DNA of 48,468 bases from Rhodobacteraceae bacterium UBA6141 (GCA_002423245.1 DIVD01000045.1:18997-67464); one strand, 5' to 3'. Positions 1 through 8,416 are shown, numbered from the stretch's first letter. Notes: generated by a model not told the origin, from the sequence alone. Numbers and translations: made by a program.

Positions 1-516
1 CGCGCGCTGGCGCGGCGGCTGCCGGGGCTGCTGCCCGCGCAGGGGCGGCTGCTGGAGCTGGGGGCGGGCTGCGGCTTCCTGCCCGCGCAACTGGCCCGCG
101 CGCGGGGCGGCTGGCAGATCACGCTGGCGGAGGATGACCCGGGCCTGCGCGCGACGCTCGCCCGCGTCATCGCCCGCAACGGCCTCGCAGGGCGCGCGGA
201 TTTCGCGCTGGCCGGGGACGCGCTGCTGCCAGAGGCGGACATCGCCCGTGCCGCCGCCGCGCTCGTCAGCCGCCATCGTCCCGACCTGCTGATGCTGTCG
301 GACCCGCGGCTGGCGGGCGAGCCGCTGGCGCGCCTCGCCGGGATGCTCCCCCAGCCGCTGCCGGCCGCGATCCTGATCGGCGGGCGGCTGCTGGAGCATG
401 GCTTGCCCGCCCTCGCCGCCGCCGAGCAGGCGCTGGCGCAGCGCGGTTATGCCCCGGCCTTCGGCTTCGAGCCCCCGGTCGCGCGCGGCTTCGCGCTCGC
501 GGCGGCACCCGCATGA
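1..516 (+). CDS. Class I SAM-dependent methyltransferase, 5'-truncated
   Basis: The reading frame is open from the first base of the window to a TGA at 514-516, so the start lies outside. The visible 171 residues begin in a SAM-binding fold: LLELGAGCGFLPAQLAR matches motif I (hydrophobic-E/D-G-x-G-x-G), followed by an acidic residue at the end of strand 2 (TLAEDD). This is typical of FkbM-like and other Rossmann methyltransferases acting on sugars or small molecules, but the substrate cannot be read from the sequence. It runs in the same direction as the glycosyltransferase cluster that follows, so a role in glycan methylation is an inference. The last codons and the stop are duplicated downstream (505-546). 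Confidence 0.7.
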   Translation, partial: RALARRLPGLLPAQGRLLELGAGCGFLPAQLARARGGWQITLAEDDPGLRATLARVIARNGLAGRADFALAGDALLPEADIARAAAALVSRHRPDLLMLSDPRLAGEPLARLAGMLPQPLPAAILIGGRLLEHGLPALAAAEQALAQRGYAPAFGFEPPVARGFALAAAPA

Positions 517-546
517 CCCCCGCCGCGGGGGCGCCCGCATGACCCC
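505..546. repeat. Direct repeat of the methyltransferase 3' end
   Basis: GCACCCGCATGACCCC at 505-520, which contains the stop codon, recurs at 531-546 with one mismatch (period 26). It is one of several stop-codon-overlapping repeats in this window. Confidence 0.75.
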
Positions 547-557
547 TGCAGTCAGCG

Positions 558-630
558 GCCATCGCCTTTGAAGGGAAACGCCGCCACGGCCCTTTGCTTT
601 TCATAGCTCTTTGCTTTTCAAGGCGATGGC
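558..630. repeat. Inverted repeat in the intergenic region
   Basis: GCCATCGCCTTTGAA at 558-572 is nearly the reverse complement of TTCAAGGCGATGGC at 617-630 (one bulged T). The 44-nt loop contains CTTTGCTTTTCA at 592-603, repeated at 610-621. This unusually AT-rich patch lies between the methyltransferase stop and the glycosyltransferase start (517-668). It could be an RNA hairpin or terminator of the upstream gene, or a leader element of the downstream one. Confidence 0.6.
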
Positions 631-668
631 GGCTATGATTCCGTACGGCACAACGGCGTGGGACAGGC

Positions 669-1559
669 ATGGACGAGACCAAGGCCAAGGTGGCCGCGAT
701 GACGATGCTGCGGGGGGACCATTTCTACCTCGAGCGCTGGGTCGAGTATTACGGCCGGCATCTGGGGCGCGAGCATCTCTATGTGCTCAGCCACGGCAAC
801 GACCCCGAACATCGCCGCATCGCCGAGGGCTGCAACGTCATCAACCTGCCCTATGACGCCACCCGCTTCAGCTTCAACCAGCGGCGCTGGCAGATGCTGT
901 CGCTGTTCACCTCGGGCTTCACCCGCTACTACAACTGGGTGCTGTGCGGCGATGTCGACGAGATCGTGGCGGTGGACCCGGCGGTGTCGGACAGCCTGTG
1001 CGATTACCTGATGCGCTTTGGCGAGGAGAAGGCGCCGCGCGTCATCACCCCCTTCGCGATCGAGCTGGTGCACAACCCCGCGCTGGAGCCCGAGGCGCTG
1101 GACGGGCGCAACATCCTCGACGTGCGCCGCATCTTCCGGCTGAACGCCAATTACGCCAAGCCCTGCATCACCCGCAACAAGATCACCTTCGGCCCCGGCG
1201 GGCATTTCGCCTCCGAGAAGGAGGGATATCTCGACCCCGACCTCTACATCTTCCACCTGCGCTTCGTCGATTACCAGATGACCCGTGACCGGCTGGCGGT
1301 GCGCAAGGAGCAGCGCCATGTCCAGAGCGGCGATCTCGCCGAGGTGGACCGCAAGGCGACCGGCTGGGATACGGCATGGGACAGCTATCTGGCGCTCTCG
1401 AGGAAGGCGCCGGTGGCCGAGACGGTGGATTTCCCCGAGTTCCGAAAGCAGATGCTCGAGGGCCGCCACCCCAAGAATGACGGCGCCTTCTGGATGATGG
1501 GCGGCGGGCGCAGTTCCGAGCTCTACCGCCTGCCCGAACGCTTCGCGGCGCTGTTCTGA
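669..1559 (+). CDS. GT2-like glycosyltransferase (paralogue A)
   Basis: A 296-residue protein resembling the family 2-like glycosyltransferases of the Glyco_tranf_2_4 type. N-terminal residues VAAMTMLRGDHFYLERWVEY match the usual nucleotide-sugar fold start. The metal/nucleotide-binding acidic motif is CGDVDEIV with D95-V-D97-E98, and LSHGNDPE is shared with its paralogue at 6125-7018. There is no signal peptide or membrane segment, so a cytoplasmic enzyme is expected. The ATG at 669 is chosen because the paralogue starts with the same MDETKA sequence; the ribosome site is weak. It is 4 nt upstream of an alpha/beta hydrolase gene. Donor and acceptor sugars are unknown. Confidence 0.8.
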   Translation: MDETKAKVAAMTMLRGDHFYLERWVEYYGRHLGREHLYVLSHGNDPEHRRIAEGCNVINLPYDATRFSFNQRRWQMLSLFTSGFTRYYNWVLCGDVDEIVAVDPAVSDSLCDYLMRFGEEKAPRVITPFAIELVHNPALEPEALDGRNILDVRRIFRLNANYAKPCITRNKITFGPGGHFASEKEGYLDPDLYIFHLRFVDYQMTRDRLAVRKEQRHVQSGDLAEVDRKATGWDTAWDSYLALSRKAPVAETVDFPEFRKQMLEGRHPKNDGAFWMMGGGRSSELYRLPERFAALF

Positions 1560-1563
1560 GGCA

Positions 1564-2520
1564 ATGATGGCGGCAGACGCGGCAGAGACCGACGAGGATG
1601 ACGCGGCGCCCCCGCTGGCGATGCCGCCGCCCGCCACGCTCGATGCCGCGCCGGGGCTGGATGCGTTCCTGCTGGAGGGCGCCGAGGGGAACCTGTGGTT
1701 CGAGCGGCGCGGCCCGGTGCTGTTCGTGACCTTCGACAACCTTGCGACGCTCGACATCCCCTATCCGCGCGCGCCCTGGATGCAGGCGCGGGTGGCGGGG
1801 CTTGGCTATTCGCTTCTGGGGGTGCAGAGCTTCGCGAAGGACTGGTTCCGCCAGGCAACCGCGCCCTCGCTGATCCGCGGCCTGCAGCAGCGCGGCTTCT
1901 TCGCGCAATTCGATACCGTGGTGCTGGCCGGCGCCTCGATGGGCGGCTTTGCCGCGCTGAACTTCGCGCCCCTGATCCCCGGCGCGCGGGTGCTCGCCTT
2001 CAGCCCGCAATCCACCATGAGCCGCGCCATCGCCCCGTTCGAGAGGCGCTTCTCCCATCCCGTCAACCGGATGAACTGGACCGACCAGCCCTTCCTCGAT
2101 GCCGCGGCGGCGGTGCCCTACGTGCGCAGCGCGGTGATCCTCTACGATCCGTTCGTGCCCGAGGACAAGGCGCACGCGGCGCGGCTGGCGGGGCCGGGGG
2201 TGCGATTCGTGCGGCTTGGCCATGCCAGCCATCAGGCGATCCGCATGGTGGTGAAATCGGACGCCCTGCCGCAGATGCTGCGCGAGTTTGCCGAAACCGG
2301 CGACATCGGGGCCGAGTTCTGGGGCAACCTGCGGCGGCGCAAGCGGCTGCGGAGCTGGCGGCGCAACCTCGTCGCGGCGCTGGCGCAGCGGCGCCATCCC
2401 CGCCTGCTGCTGCGCGCCTGCGACACCATGCTGGCCGAGGGCGATTACCTCTTTGCCCGCTCTGCCCGCCGCAAGGTGCTGGAAGAGCATCCCGAACTGG
2501 CCGCGAGGAGGGCCCGATGA
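1564..2520 (+). CDS. Alpha/beta-hydrolase-fold protein
   Basis: A 318-residue protein with a nucleophile elbow GASMGG (Ser125), a candidate acid Asp195 in VILYDPF and a candidate His223 in GHASHQ, arranged in the order S-D-H of alpha/beta hydrolases. No signal peptide is seen. The C-terminal part (about 255-275) is strongly basic (RRRKRLRSWRRN), which might hold it at a membrane or an anionic polymer. It begins 4 nt after the glycosyltransferase and its TGA overlaps the ATG of the GSCFA gene, so the three are probably one transcript. Within a glycan cluster it may add or remove an ester group, but this is inference. MM at the start leaves 1564 or 1567 open. Confidence 0.65.
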   Translation: MMAADAAETDEDDAAPPLAMPPPATLDAAPGLDAFLLEGAEGNLWFERRGPVLFVTFDNLATLDIPYPRAPWMQARVAGLGYSLLGVQSFAKDWFRQATAPSLIRGLQQRGFFAQFDTVVLAGASMGGFAALNFAPLIPGARVLAFSPQSTMSRAIAPFERRFSHPVNRMNWTDQPFLDAAAAVPYVRSAVILYDPFVPEDKAHAARLAGPGVRFVRLGHASHQAIRMVVKSDALPQMLREFAETGDIGAEFWGNLRRRKRLRSWRRNLVAALAQRRHPRLLLRACDTMLAEGDYLFARSARRKVLEEHPELAARRAR

Positions 2521-3605
2521 CACCCTATGACGGACTTCCCGCCGACCGTTTCTGGCGCCTCGCCGTGGCGGAACGCGCGCCCCTGCAGATCGAGGGGCTG
2601 TGGACGCCGAAGGTCCCCATCGCCCGGAGCGACCGCATCGCCACCGCCGGATCGTGCTTTGCCCAGCATATCGGCCGGGCGCTGGCGGCGCGCGGCTATC
2701 ACTGGCTGGACGCCGAACCCGCGCCCGCCCGCCTGCCCGAAGCGCAGCGCAGCCGATTTCACTACGGCACCTTCAGCTTTCGCACCGGCAACATCTACAC
2801 CACAAACATGCTGGCGCAGTGGCTGGAATGGGCCTTTGGCCGCGCCGCCCCGCCCGAGGATCTGTGGGAGAAGGGCGGCCGCTTCTTCGATCCGTTCCGC
2901 CCGGCGGTGGAGCCCGGCGGCTTTGTCACCCGCGAGGAGGCGCTGGCCTCGCGCGCCGTCACTCTGGATGCGATCCGCCGCGCGGTGACCGATGCGGACG
3001 TCTTCGTCTTCACGCTCGGGCTGACCGAAAGCTGGCAGCACAATCGCAGTGGCGTGGAATATGCCATCTGCCCCGGCACTGTCGCCGGCAAGTTCCGCCC
3101 GCGCTTTCACCGCTTCGTCAATCACGGGCATGACGCGGTGCTGGCGCGGATGCGCGATGCGCTGGCCATGATGCGCGCCGCCAATCCGGCCCTGCGGGTG
3201 CTGCTGACGGTCTCGCCCGTGCCGCTGACCGCCACCGCCAGCGGCACCCATGTGCTGACCGCGACGAGCTATTCCAAATCGGTGCTGCGCGCCGTGGCCG
3301 GGACGCTGGCCGCGGAGGCGGGCGTCGATTACTTCCCCGCCTACGAGATCATCGCCGGCCAGCCCTTCCGCGGCATGTTCTATGCCGGCAACCTGCGCAC
3401 GGTGCGGCCCGAGGGCGTGGGCTTCGTGATGGACAGCTTCTTTGCCGACCAGCAGCGCGTCTTCGGCGCGCCCTCCGGGGTGGAGCCGGAAACCGGCCCC
3501 GAGGAAACCCGCGCCGAACGGCAGGACCGCGAAGAGGCCGAGACCGACGCGGCCGAAGCGGATGTGCAATGCGAGGAGGAACTGCTCGATGCGTTCTCAA
3601 GGTGA
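2517..3605 (+). CDS. GSCFA-domain protein
   Basis: A 362-residue protein with the diagnostic AGSCFAQHIGRAL motif (Ser46), placing it in the GSCFA family, a relative of SGNH/GDSL hydrolases. FTLGLTESW and the segment around residues 160-180 continue the core. The last 40 residues are rich in Glu, Asp and Arg and look like a disordered tail. The start is fixed by the ATGA overlap with the preceding stop and by GAGGAGG at 2505-2511. It overlaps the next gene by 17 nt. The family is generally of unknown function; in this cluster an acyl-transfer or esterase role on a glycan is a reasonable guess. Confidence 0.8.
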   Translation: MTPYDGLPADRFWRLAVAERAPLQIEGLWTPKVPIARSDRIATAGSCFAQHIGRALAARGYHWLDAEPAPARLPEAQRSRFHYGTFSFRTGNIYTTNMLAQWLEWAFGRAAPPEDLWEKGGRFFDPFRPAVEPGGFVTREEALASRAVTLDAIRRAVTDADVFVFTLGLTESWQHNRSGVEYAICPGTVAGKFRPRFHRFVNHGHDAVLARMRDALAMMRAANPALRVLLTVSPVPLTATASGTHVLTATSYSKSVLRAVAGTLAAEAGVDYFPAYEIIAGQPFRGMFYAGNLRTVRPEGVGFVMDSFFADQQRVFGAPSGVEPETGPEETRAERQDREEAETDAAEADVQCEEELLDAFSR

Positions 3606-4356
3606 CGCCCTGCGCCTGTGCATCTTCGGCGACAGCCATATCGCCTGCCTCCGCCACGCGCTGAAGGGGCGGACGCAGGCCGCGCTGGCGGCCGAGGTGG
3701 AGTTCTGGGGCACCGTCGGGCGCCGGTTCCGGATGATCCGTCTGCAAGACGGCGCGCTGGTGCCGGATGACGAGCTGACCGCCCGGCGCTTTGCCATTGT
3801 CAACGTGCGCGGCCGCCGCCTGCTGCATCCGGCAGATTTCGACGCGATCCTGTTCATGGGCGCGCGCACACGCGTCAACATGCTGTTCGCGGACTTCCTG
3901 CACCGCGCGCGGCATCCGGGGCTGTTCCTGTCCAGCGGCGTCAAGCGAGAGATCATCCGCGCGCATCTGGCCGACCAGCGCGCCTATGGCTTCGCCCGCG
4001 CCTTCGCCGCGCAGAACCGCGCGCGGATCTTCTTCGCGCCGGTCTCGTTCCCGACCGAGGGGCTGAGCACCGAGTTCCTGGACCGCCACCCCGAGGCGGC
4101 CCTCGGCACCGCCGAACAGCGGGCCGCGATCTGGTCGCTGTTCCGCGAGGTGATGGCAGAGGATGGCATCACCCTCCTGCCACAGGCCGAACGCACGGTG
4201 ACGCAAGGCTGCTTCACCCGCGCCGCCTATGCCACGCGCCGCGCCGCCGAACGCGGCGACAGCACGCACAAGAACGGCGCCTATGGCAGGCTGGTGCTCG
4301 GCAGCCTCGGCCGCGCGCTTGCGCCGCTTCGCGGCACCGGCGAGCAGGCGGCATGA
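3589..4356 (+). CDS. SGNH/GDSL-like hydrolase or acyltransferase
   Basis: A 255-residue protein. Block I is LCIFGDSHIACL, with Ser16 in the GDSH form of the GDSL motif. Near the C-terminus GDSTHKNGAYG supplies the D224-x-x-H227 pair of the SGNH catalytic triad. The start at 3589 is inside the end of the GSCFA gene and has GAGGAGGA 8 nt upstream, so translation is probably coupled. An earlier ATG in the frame is ignored because it would overlap the GSCFA gene fully and encode low-complexity sequence. No signal peptide. Two SGNH-superfamily proteins side by side suggest consecutive or alternative deacylation/acylation steps on the same product. Confidence 0.7.
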   Translation: MRSQGDALRLCIFGDSHIACLRHALKGRTQAALAAEVEFWGTVGRRFRMIRLQDGALVPDDELTARRFAIVNVRGRRLLHPADFDAILFMGARTRVNMLFADFLHRARHPGLFLSSGVKREIIRAHLADQRAYGFARAFAAQNRARIFFAPVSFPTEGLSTEFLDRHPEAALGTAEQRAAIWSLFREVMAEDGITLLPQAERTVTQGCFTRAAYATRRAAERGDSTHKNGAYGRLVLGSLGRALAPLRGTGEQAA

Positions 4357-4441
4357 GGATGCGGGCCCGCACCAGCGCCGCGCCGCGCCGCGCCCCCGGC
4401 CTGCGACAGCAGGCCCGATCCCGACAGGAAGGATGCTCTAG

Positions 4442-5254
4442 ATGGACCTGAACCGACGCCCGGTGGCCTCGCTGTGGATCGGCGAGCGCCTGCATTACCT
4501 CAACCAGCTCTGCCTGAAATCGCATCTGCTGCAGGGGCACCCGACCACGCTTTACTGCACCGACGAGGTCACGAACGCGCCCGAGGAGGTGGAGCTGCGC
4601 CCCGCCTCGGACATCATGGAGATCGACATGAAGGTGGTGAAGGAAACCTCGCCCTCGTTCCTGTCGAACGTGTTCCGCTACAAGATGATCAGGAAGACCG
4701 GCGCGATCTGGATCGACTGCGATGCCTTCTGCCACCGGCCCTTCCCCGAGGACATGGACTATGTGTTCGGCGGCCACGGCATGATCGGCGCGCTGAACTG
4801 CGGGGTGGTGGGGCTGCCGCAGGACTGCGCGCTGATGGATGCGCTGCTGGACTATTACGACAACCTGCCCGCCTATCCCGAATGGTGGCCCAAACGCCTG
4901 CGCAAGAAGATGGACGCGCTGGACCCGTCCATCCCGCTGTCGATCCGCATCTATGACGTGGAGCGCACGGCCTTCGGCCCGCAGGCCTTCACCCATTTCG
5001 CCAGGAAGACCGGCGATTTCGACAAGGCCGCCCCGCGCGAGGTGCTCTATCCGGTGCCGTTCCAGCTCAACGACGTGTTCTATGATCCCCATGGCCGGGT
5101 CGAGGGGCATTTCACCGATGCCACGCTCTCGGTGCATCTTTACACCAACGGCACCAAGCCCTACTGGCGCAAGAACCCGCCGCTGCCCGGCAGCTATGCC
5201 GCGCGGATGTGCGAGAAGGTGGGCATCGACCCGGCCGCGGCGCTGGAGCAGTAG
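4442..5254 (+). CDS. DXD-motif glycosyltransferase (Gly_transf_sug-like)
   Basis: A 270-residue protein. FRYKMIRKTGAIWIDCDAF contains the D92-C-D94 motif used to bind Mn2+ and a nucleotide sugar in the TcdA/Och1-like sugar-binding-region family, and the preceding R-Y-K-x-x pattern is also typical. ALNCGVVGLP follows as the expected acceptor-side strand. No membrane segment is seen. ATG 4442 has AGGAAGGA at 4426-4433. It is separated by 85 nt from the SGNH gene, in the same direction, and ends convergent to a methyltransferase. The donor is not predictable from the sequence. Confidence 0.75.
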   Translation: MDLNRRPVASLWIGERLHYLNQLCLKSHLLQGHPTTLYCTDEVTNAPEEVELRPASDIMEIDMKVVKETSPSFLSNVFRYKMIRKTGAIWIDCDAFCHRPFPEDMDYVFGGHGMIGALNCGVVGLPQDCALMDALLDYYDNLPAYPEWWPKRLRKKMDALDPSIPLSIRIYDVERTAFGPQAFTHFARKTGDFDKAAPREVLYPVPFQLNDVFYDPHGRVEGHFTDATLSVHLYTNGTKPYWRKNPPLPGSYAARMCEKVGIDPAAALEQ

Positions 5255-5287
5255 CGCCCGCGCCGGTACGGCGCCCGTGCCGGTGCG
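5254..5287. repeat. 17-bp tandem duplication at a stop codon
   Basis: Two adjacent 17-bp units, 5254-5270 and 5271-5287, agree at 15 positions. The first begins at the last base of the glycosyltransferase TAG. The convergent spacer 5255-5300 holds nothing else obvious. Confidence 0.65.
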
Positions 5288-5300
5288 GCAGCGGCCCCGG

Positions 5301-5918
5301 TCACTCCACCGTGAAGAACCAGGGCAGCATCCGGGCAAACTCGGCGTTCGAGAAGCTGCGGGGCGCCAGATCGAACTGCGCCATATGGCCGATCATCCGG
5401 GTTCTGGGGATCAGCGCCTCGGCGCGATGATAGGGCGGGCGGGCTTGATAATCGTCGATCAGCACGGTCATCGGCCGCCGGCAGTGCAGCGCCGCCGCGG
5501 CAAGGCAGCCAAGCCGGAAGCGCCCGTCGATCAGCACGAGGTCGGGATCGAGGCTGTCGTCCTGCCAGGGCTGCATCGGGTAGGCGTGGAATTTACCCCA
5601 TTCCCTGGCGTTGCGCGGCTTGCCCCAGGGGCCGGTCGGCCCGACATCCACCCAGCGGACCTCCACCCCCGGCCGGTCCAGTCCCTCTTTCGCAAGGTGG
5701 GCCACGACCTTCGCGGCCCAGTCCCGGTCGCTTTCGATGCTGAGGATCCGCGCCGTGGTCTCGCCTGCGGCAAAGACCGTCGAGCCGCCGCTGCCGTATT
5801 CGAGGATGCAGCCGGCCGCGCGGTAGCGGTCCTGCACATGGGCCTTTACCTCGTCCGGGAACCACATCACCGGCTTGAAGTCCGTCCCCGCGCCGGGGAG
5901 CGGCTCTGCCTCGCCCAT
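5301..5918 (-). CDS. Class I SAM-dependent methyltransferase
   Basis: The glycine-rich motif ILEYGSGGSTVFAA is a SAM-binding motif I, followed by ILSIESD (acidic end of strand 2), DLVLIDGRFR and VLIDDYQARPPYH, as in a group of Rossmann-fold methyltransferases often linked to surface-glycan loci. I choose the ATG ending at 5918 (205 residues) because GAAGGGA lies 5 nt upstream. The frame stays open to 6053 with further ATGs at 5936 and 5945 that lack a ribosome site. The gene is divergent from the second GT2-like glycosyltransferase and convergent with the DXD glycosyltransferase. Confidence 0.7.
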   Translation of the reverse strand: MGEAEPLPGAGTDFKPVMWFPDEVKAHVQDRYRAAGCILEYGSGGSTVFAAGETTARILSIESDRDWAAKVVAHLAKEGLDRPGVEVRWVDVGPTGPWGKPRNAREWGKFHAYPMQPWQDDSLDPDLVLIDGRFRLGCLAAAALHCRRPMTVLIDDYQARPPYHRAEALIPRTRMIGHMAQFDLAPRSFSNAEFARMLPWFFTVE

Positions 5919-6124
5919 CTCTGTCCCTTCGACCATGTTCGGCATGGGCGCCAAGCCGCGATCGCGCGCCGCCGAGGCCGTCAACCCGGTGGAAACGCTA
6001 CCATGCGGCCCCGGCTGCGGCAACTGCCGCCGCCCTGCGCGGGCTGCCGCCATTGCCGGGCCGCCGCCGCCATGCCATTCTGCACCAGGGTGAATGCGGG
6101 GCGGGCGGCATGGCGGGCAGCATC

Positions 6125-7018
6125 ATGGACGAGACCAAGGCGCCCGGCGCCGCGGTGACGATGGTCAGGGGCGACCACGTCTTCCTGCGCCGCTGGCTGG
6201 CCTATTACGGCGCGCAGTTCGGGCGTGAGCATCTCTATGTGCTGAGCCATGGCAACGACCCCGAGATCCGCCGAATCGCCGAGGGTGCGAACGTGATCAA
6301 CCTGCCCTTCGATCCCGGCCGCACGCTGTTCGACCGGCGCAGATGGGAGATGCTGTCCGCCTTCACCAGCGGGCTCCTGCGCTATTACAACTGGGTGGTC
6401 TGCGGCGATGTCGATGAGGTGGTGCTGGTCGATCCCGACGTGGCGCCCGATCTGCTGGGCTATGTGACCTCGTTCCGCCCGCGCGCGACCCCCGCCGTGT
6501 TCTGCCCGCTGGGGATCGAGATCATCCACAACCCCGCGCTGGAGCCGGACCCGGTGGCCGAGGATGCGCCGATCCTGTCGCGCCGGCGGCTGTTCCGGCT
6601 GAACGCCAACTACTCCAAGCCCTGCCTGACCCGCAGCCCGATCCGGTTCTCGCCCGGCGGGCATTCGTGCAACATCAACAAGCGCACGGTGGATGCGAAC
6701 CTCTACCTCGTGCATCTGCGCTTTTTCGACCATGACACCACCATGGCCCGGCTGGAAAGCCGCCGCCAGATGAAGGTGCTGGAGGCCGCCACCATCGGCT
6801 CCGACAAGCCCCGCCGCAGCACATGGGAGAGGGACGGCGAGACCTATGAGCGGCTGTCGAAGCTGGAACCGGTGGCCGAGACCGTCGATTTCGCCGCGTT
6901 CCGCAAGCTGATGGTCGAGAAGAAGCGCGAGGTCAGCCCCGGCGGGCACTGGTTCTTCGGCGGCGGGCGCAGCAAGGAGCTGTACCGGCTGCCGGAGCGG
7001 TTCGCGGGGCTGGTCTAG
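6125..7018 (+). CDS. GT2-like glycosyltransferase (paralogue B)
   Basis: A 297-residue paralogue of the protein at 669-1559, sharing MDETKA at the N-terminus, LSHGNDPE, YYNWVVCGDVDEVV (D95-V-D97-E98) and the C-terminal GGGRSKELYRLPERF. The DXD motif occupies the same residue positions in both, supporting this start. In-frame ATGs at 6053 and 6110 would add a low-complexity extension and are less likely. The two copies flank the hydrolase, GSCFA, SGNH and DXD glycosyltransferase genes, as expected for duplication followed by specialisation to different linkages. The divergent spacer 5919-6124 is very GC-rich with no convincing promoter. Confidence 0.78.
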   Translation: MDETKAPGAAVTMVRGDHVFLRRWLAYYGAQFGREHLYVLSHGNDPEIRRIAEGANVINLPFDPGRTLFDRRRWEMLSAFTSGLLRYYNWVVCGDVDEVVLVDPDVAPDLLGYVTSFRPRATPAVFCPLGIEIIHNPALEPDPVAEDAPILSRRRLFRLNANYSKPCLTRSPIRFSPGGHSCNINKRTVDANLYLVHLRFFDHDTTMARLESRRQMKVLEAATIGSDKPRRSTWERDGETYERLSKLEPVAETVDFAAFRKLMVEKKREVSPGGHWFFGGGRSKELYRLPERFAGLV

Positions 7019-7029
7019 CGGAAAAGGAA

Positions 7030-7090
7030 GGGGGGCTCTGCCCCCCGTCCTTCGGACTCCCCCCGGGATATTTGGGCCAGCAAGAAGCCG
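7030..7090 (+). repeat. Dispersed intergenic repeat, copy A
   Basis: It begins with the hairpin GGGGGGCTCTGCCCCCC, continues through a C-rich block and the core CCCCGGGATATTT, and ends in GCCAGCAAGAAGCCG. The same architecture recurs at 33521-33586, 33598-33660 (inverted) and 38377-38441. It fills the convergent junction between the glycosyltransferase and gcdH, so it may act as a terminator. Confidence 0.8.
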
Positions 7091-7097
7091 GGATCGG

Positions 7098-8336
7098 TCA
7101 GAAGAACGCCTGCAGCCCGGTGATCGCACGGCCGAGGATCAGGGCGTGCACGTCATGGGTGCCCTCGTAGGTGTTGACCGTTTCGAGGTTGACCATGTGG
7201 CGCATGACCTGGAAATCCTCCTGGATGCCGTTGCCGCCATGCATGTCGCGGGCCATGCGCGCGATCTCGAGCGCCTTGCCGCAGTTGTTGCGCTTGACCA
7301 GCGAGATCATCTCGGGCGCCGCCTCGGCCGCGTCCATCAGCCGGCCGACGCGCAGGCTTGCCTGCAGGCCGAGGCTGATTTCGGTCATCATGTTGGCGAG
7401 CTTCAGCTGGTAAAGCTGCGTCTGCGCCAGCGGGCGGTTGAACTGCTTGCGGTCGAGGCCGTAGCTGCGCGCCGCGTGCCAGCAGAACTCGGCGGCGCCG
7501 AGCGCGCCCCAGCTGATGCCATAGCGCGCGCGGTTGAGGCAGCCGAACGGGCCCTTCAGCCCCTCGACATGCGGCAGCAGCGCCTCCTCGCCGACCTCGA
7601 CATCCTGCATCACGATCTCGCCGGTGATCGAGGCGCGCAGGCTGAGCTTGCCGCCGATCCTGGGCGCGGTCAGCCCCTTGGTGCCCTTGTCCAGCACGAA
7701 GCCGCGGATCTTGCCGCCATGCGCCTCGGACCTGGCCCAGACCACGAAGACATCGGCGATGGGGGCGTTGGAGATCCACATCTTCGCGCCGTTCAGCACA
7801 TAGCCGCCCTCGGTCTTGCGGGCGGTGGTCTTCATGCCGGCGGGGTCGGAGCCGGCATCGGGCTCGGTCAGGCCGAAGCAGCCGATCCATTCGCCCGAGG
7901 CCAGCTTCGGCAGGTATCTGCGGCGCTGATCCTCGGAGCCATAGGCGTAGATCGGATACATCACCAGGCTGGATTGCACGCTCATCATGCTGCGATAGCC
8001 GCTGTCCACCCGCTCCACCTCGCGGGCGACGAGGCCGTAGGCGACATAGCCGGCGCCGAGCCCGCCGTATTCCTCGGGGATGGTCACGCCCAGCAGGCCC
8101 ATCGCGCCCATTTCGGCAAAGATCGCCGGGTCGGTCCGTTCCTCGCGGAAGGCGGCGATGATGCGGGGTTGCAGCTTTTCCTGCGCATAGGCGCGGGCGG
8201 CGCCTTGCAGCATCCGCTCTTCCTCGGTCAGCTGGTCCTCCAGCCGGAACGCATCTTCCCAGTCGAAGCGGCCGAGGTCGGGCGCGTCCTTGGGCTTGAG
8301 CCTGGGGCGGGCGGGTGCGGTCTGGGGCGTGTCCAT
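7098..8336 (-). CDS. gcdH: Glutaryl-CoA dehydrogenase (acyl-CoA dehydrogenase family)
   Basis: A 412-residue FAD flavoenzyme of full family length. It would oxidise and decarboxylate glutaryl-CoA to crotonyl-CoA in lysine/tryptophan breakdown, passing electrons to ETF. Acyl-CoA dehydrogenase signatures are present: CFGLTEPDAGSDP (FAD/substrate loop), FNRPLAQTQLYQLKLA, and the C-terminal catalytic glutamate Glu391 in TYEGTHDVHALILGRAITG. YRSMMSVQSSLV near residue 110 carries the glutarate-recognising Arg/Ser pattern of GCDH rather than a short-chain dehydrogenase. The ATG at 8336 has GGAG 8 nt upstream. A broader acyl-CoA substrate is possible, but the motif set favours GCDH. Confidence 0.85.
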   Translation of the reverse strand: MDTPQTAPARPRLKPKDAPDLGRFDWEDAFRLEDQLTEEERMLQGAARAYAQEKLQPRIIAAFREERTDPAIFAEMGAMGLLGVTIPEEYGGLGAGYVAYGLVAREVERVDSGYRSMMSVQSSLVMYPIYAYGSEDQRRRYLPKLASGEWIGCFGLTEPDAGSDPAGMKTTARKTEGGYVLNGAKMWISNAPIADVFVVWARSEAHGGKIRGFVLDKGTKGLTAPRIGGKLSLRASITGEIVMQDVEVGEEALLPHVEGLKGPFGCLNRARYGISWGALGAAEFCWHAARSYGLDRKQFNRPLAQTQLYQLKLANMMTEISLGLQASLRVGRLMDAAEAAPEMISLVKRNNCGKALEIARMARDMHGGNGIQEDFQVMRHMVNLETVNTYEGTHDVHALILGRAITGLQAFF

Positions 8337-8416
8337 CGGTCATCTCCGGGTTGGCGGCAGGTCGCGCCGCGATGGCGCCCCTTTTACCCCCGCCGCCTGC
8401 CGGGTTCAAACGAATA

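Noticed and set aside
1..7018. Possible horizontally acquired island
   Set aside because: Base composition and codon use look like the rest of the window, and there is no integrase, tRNA junction or direct repeat boundary.
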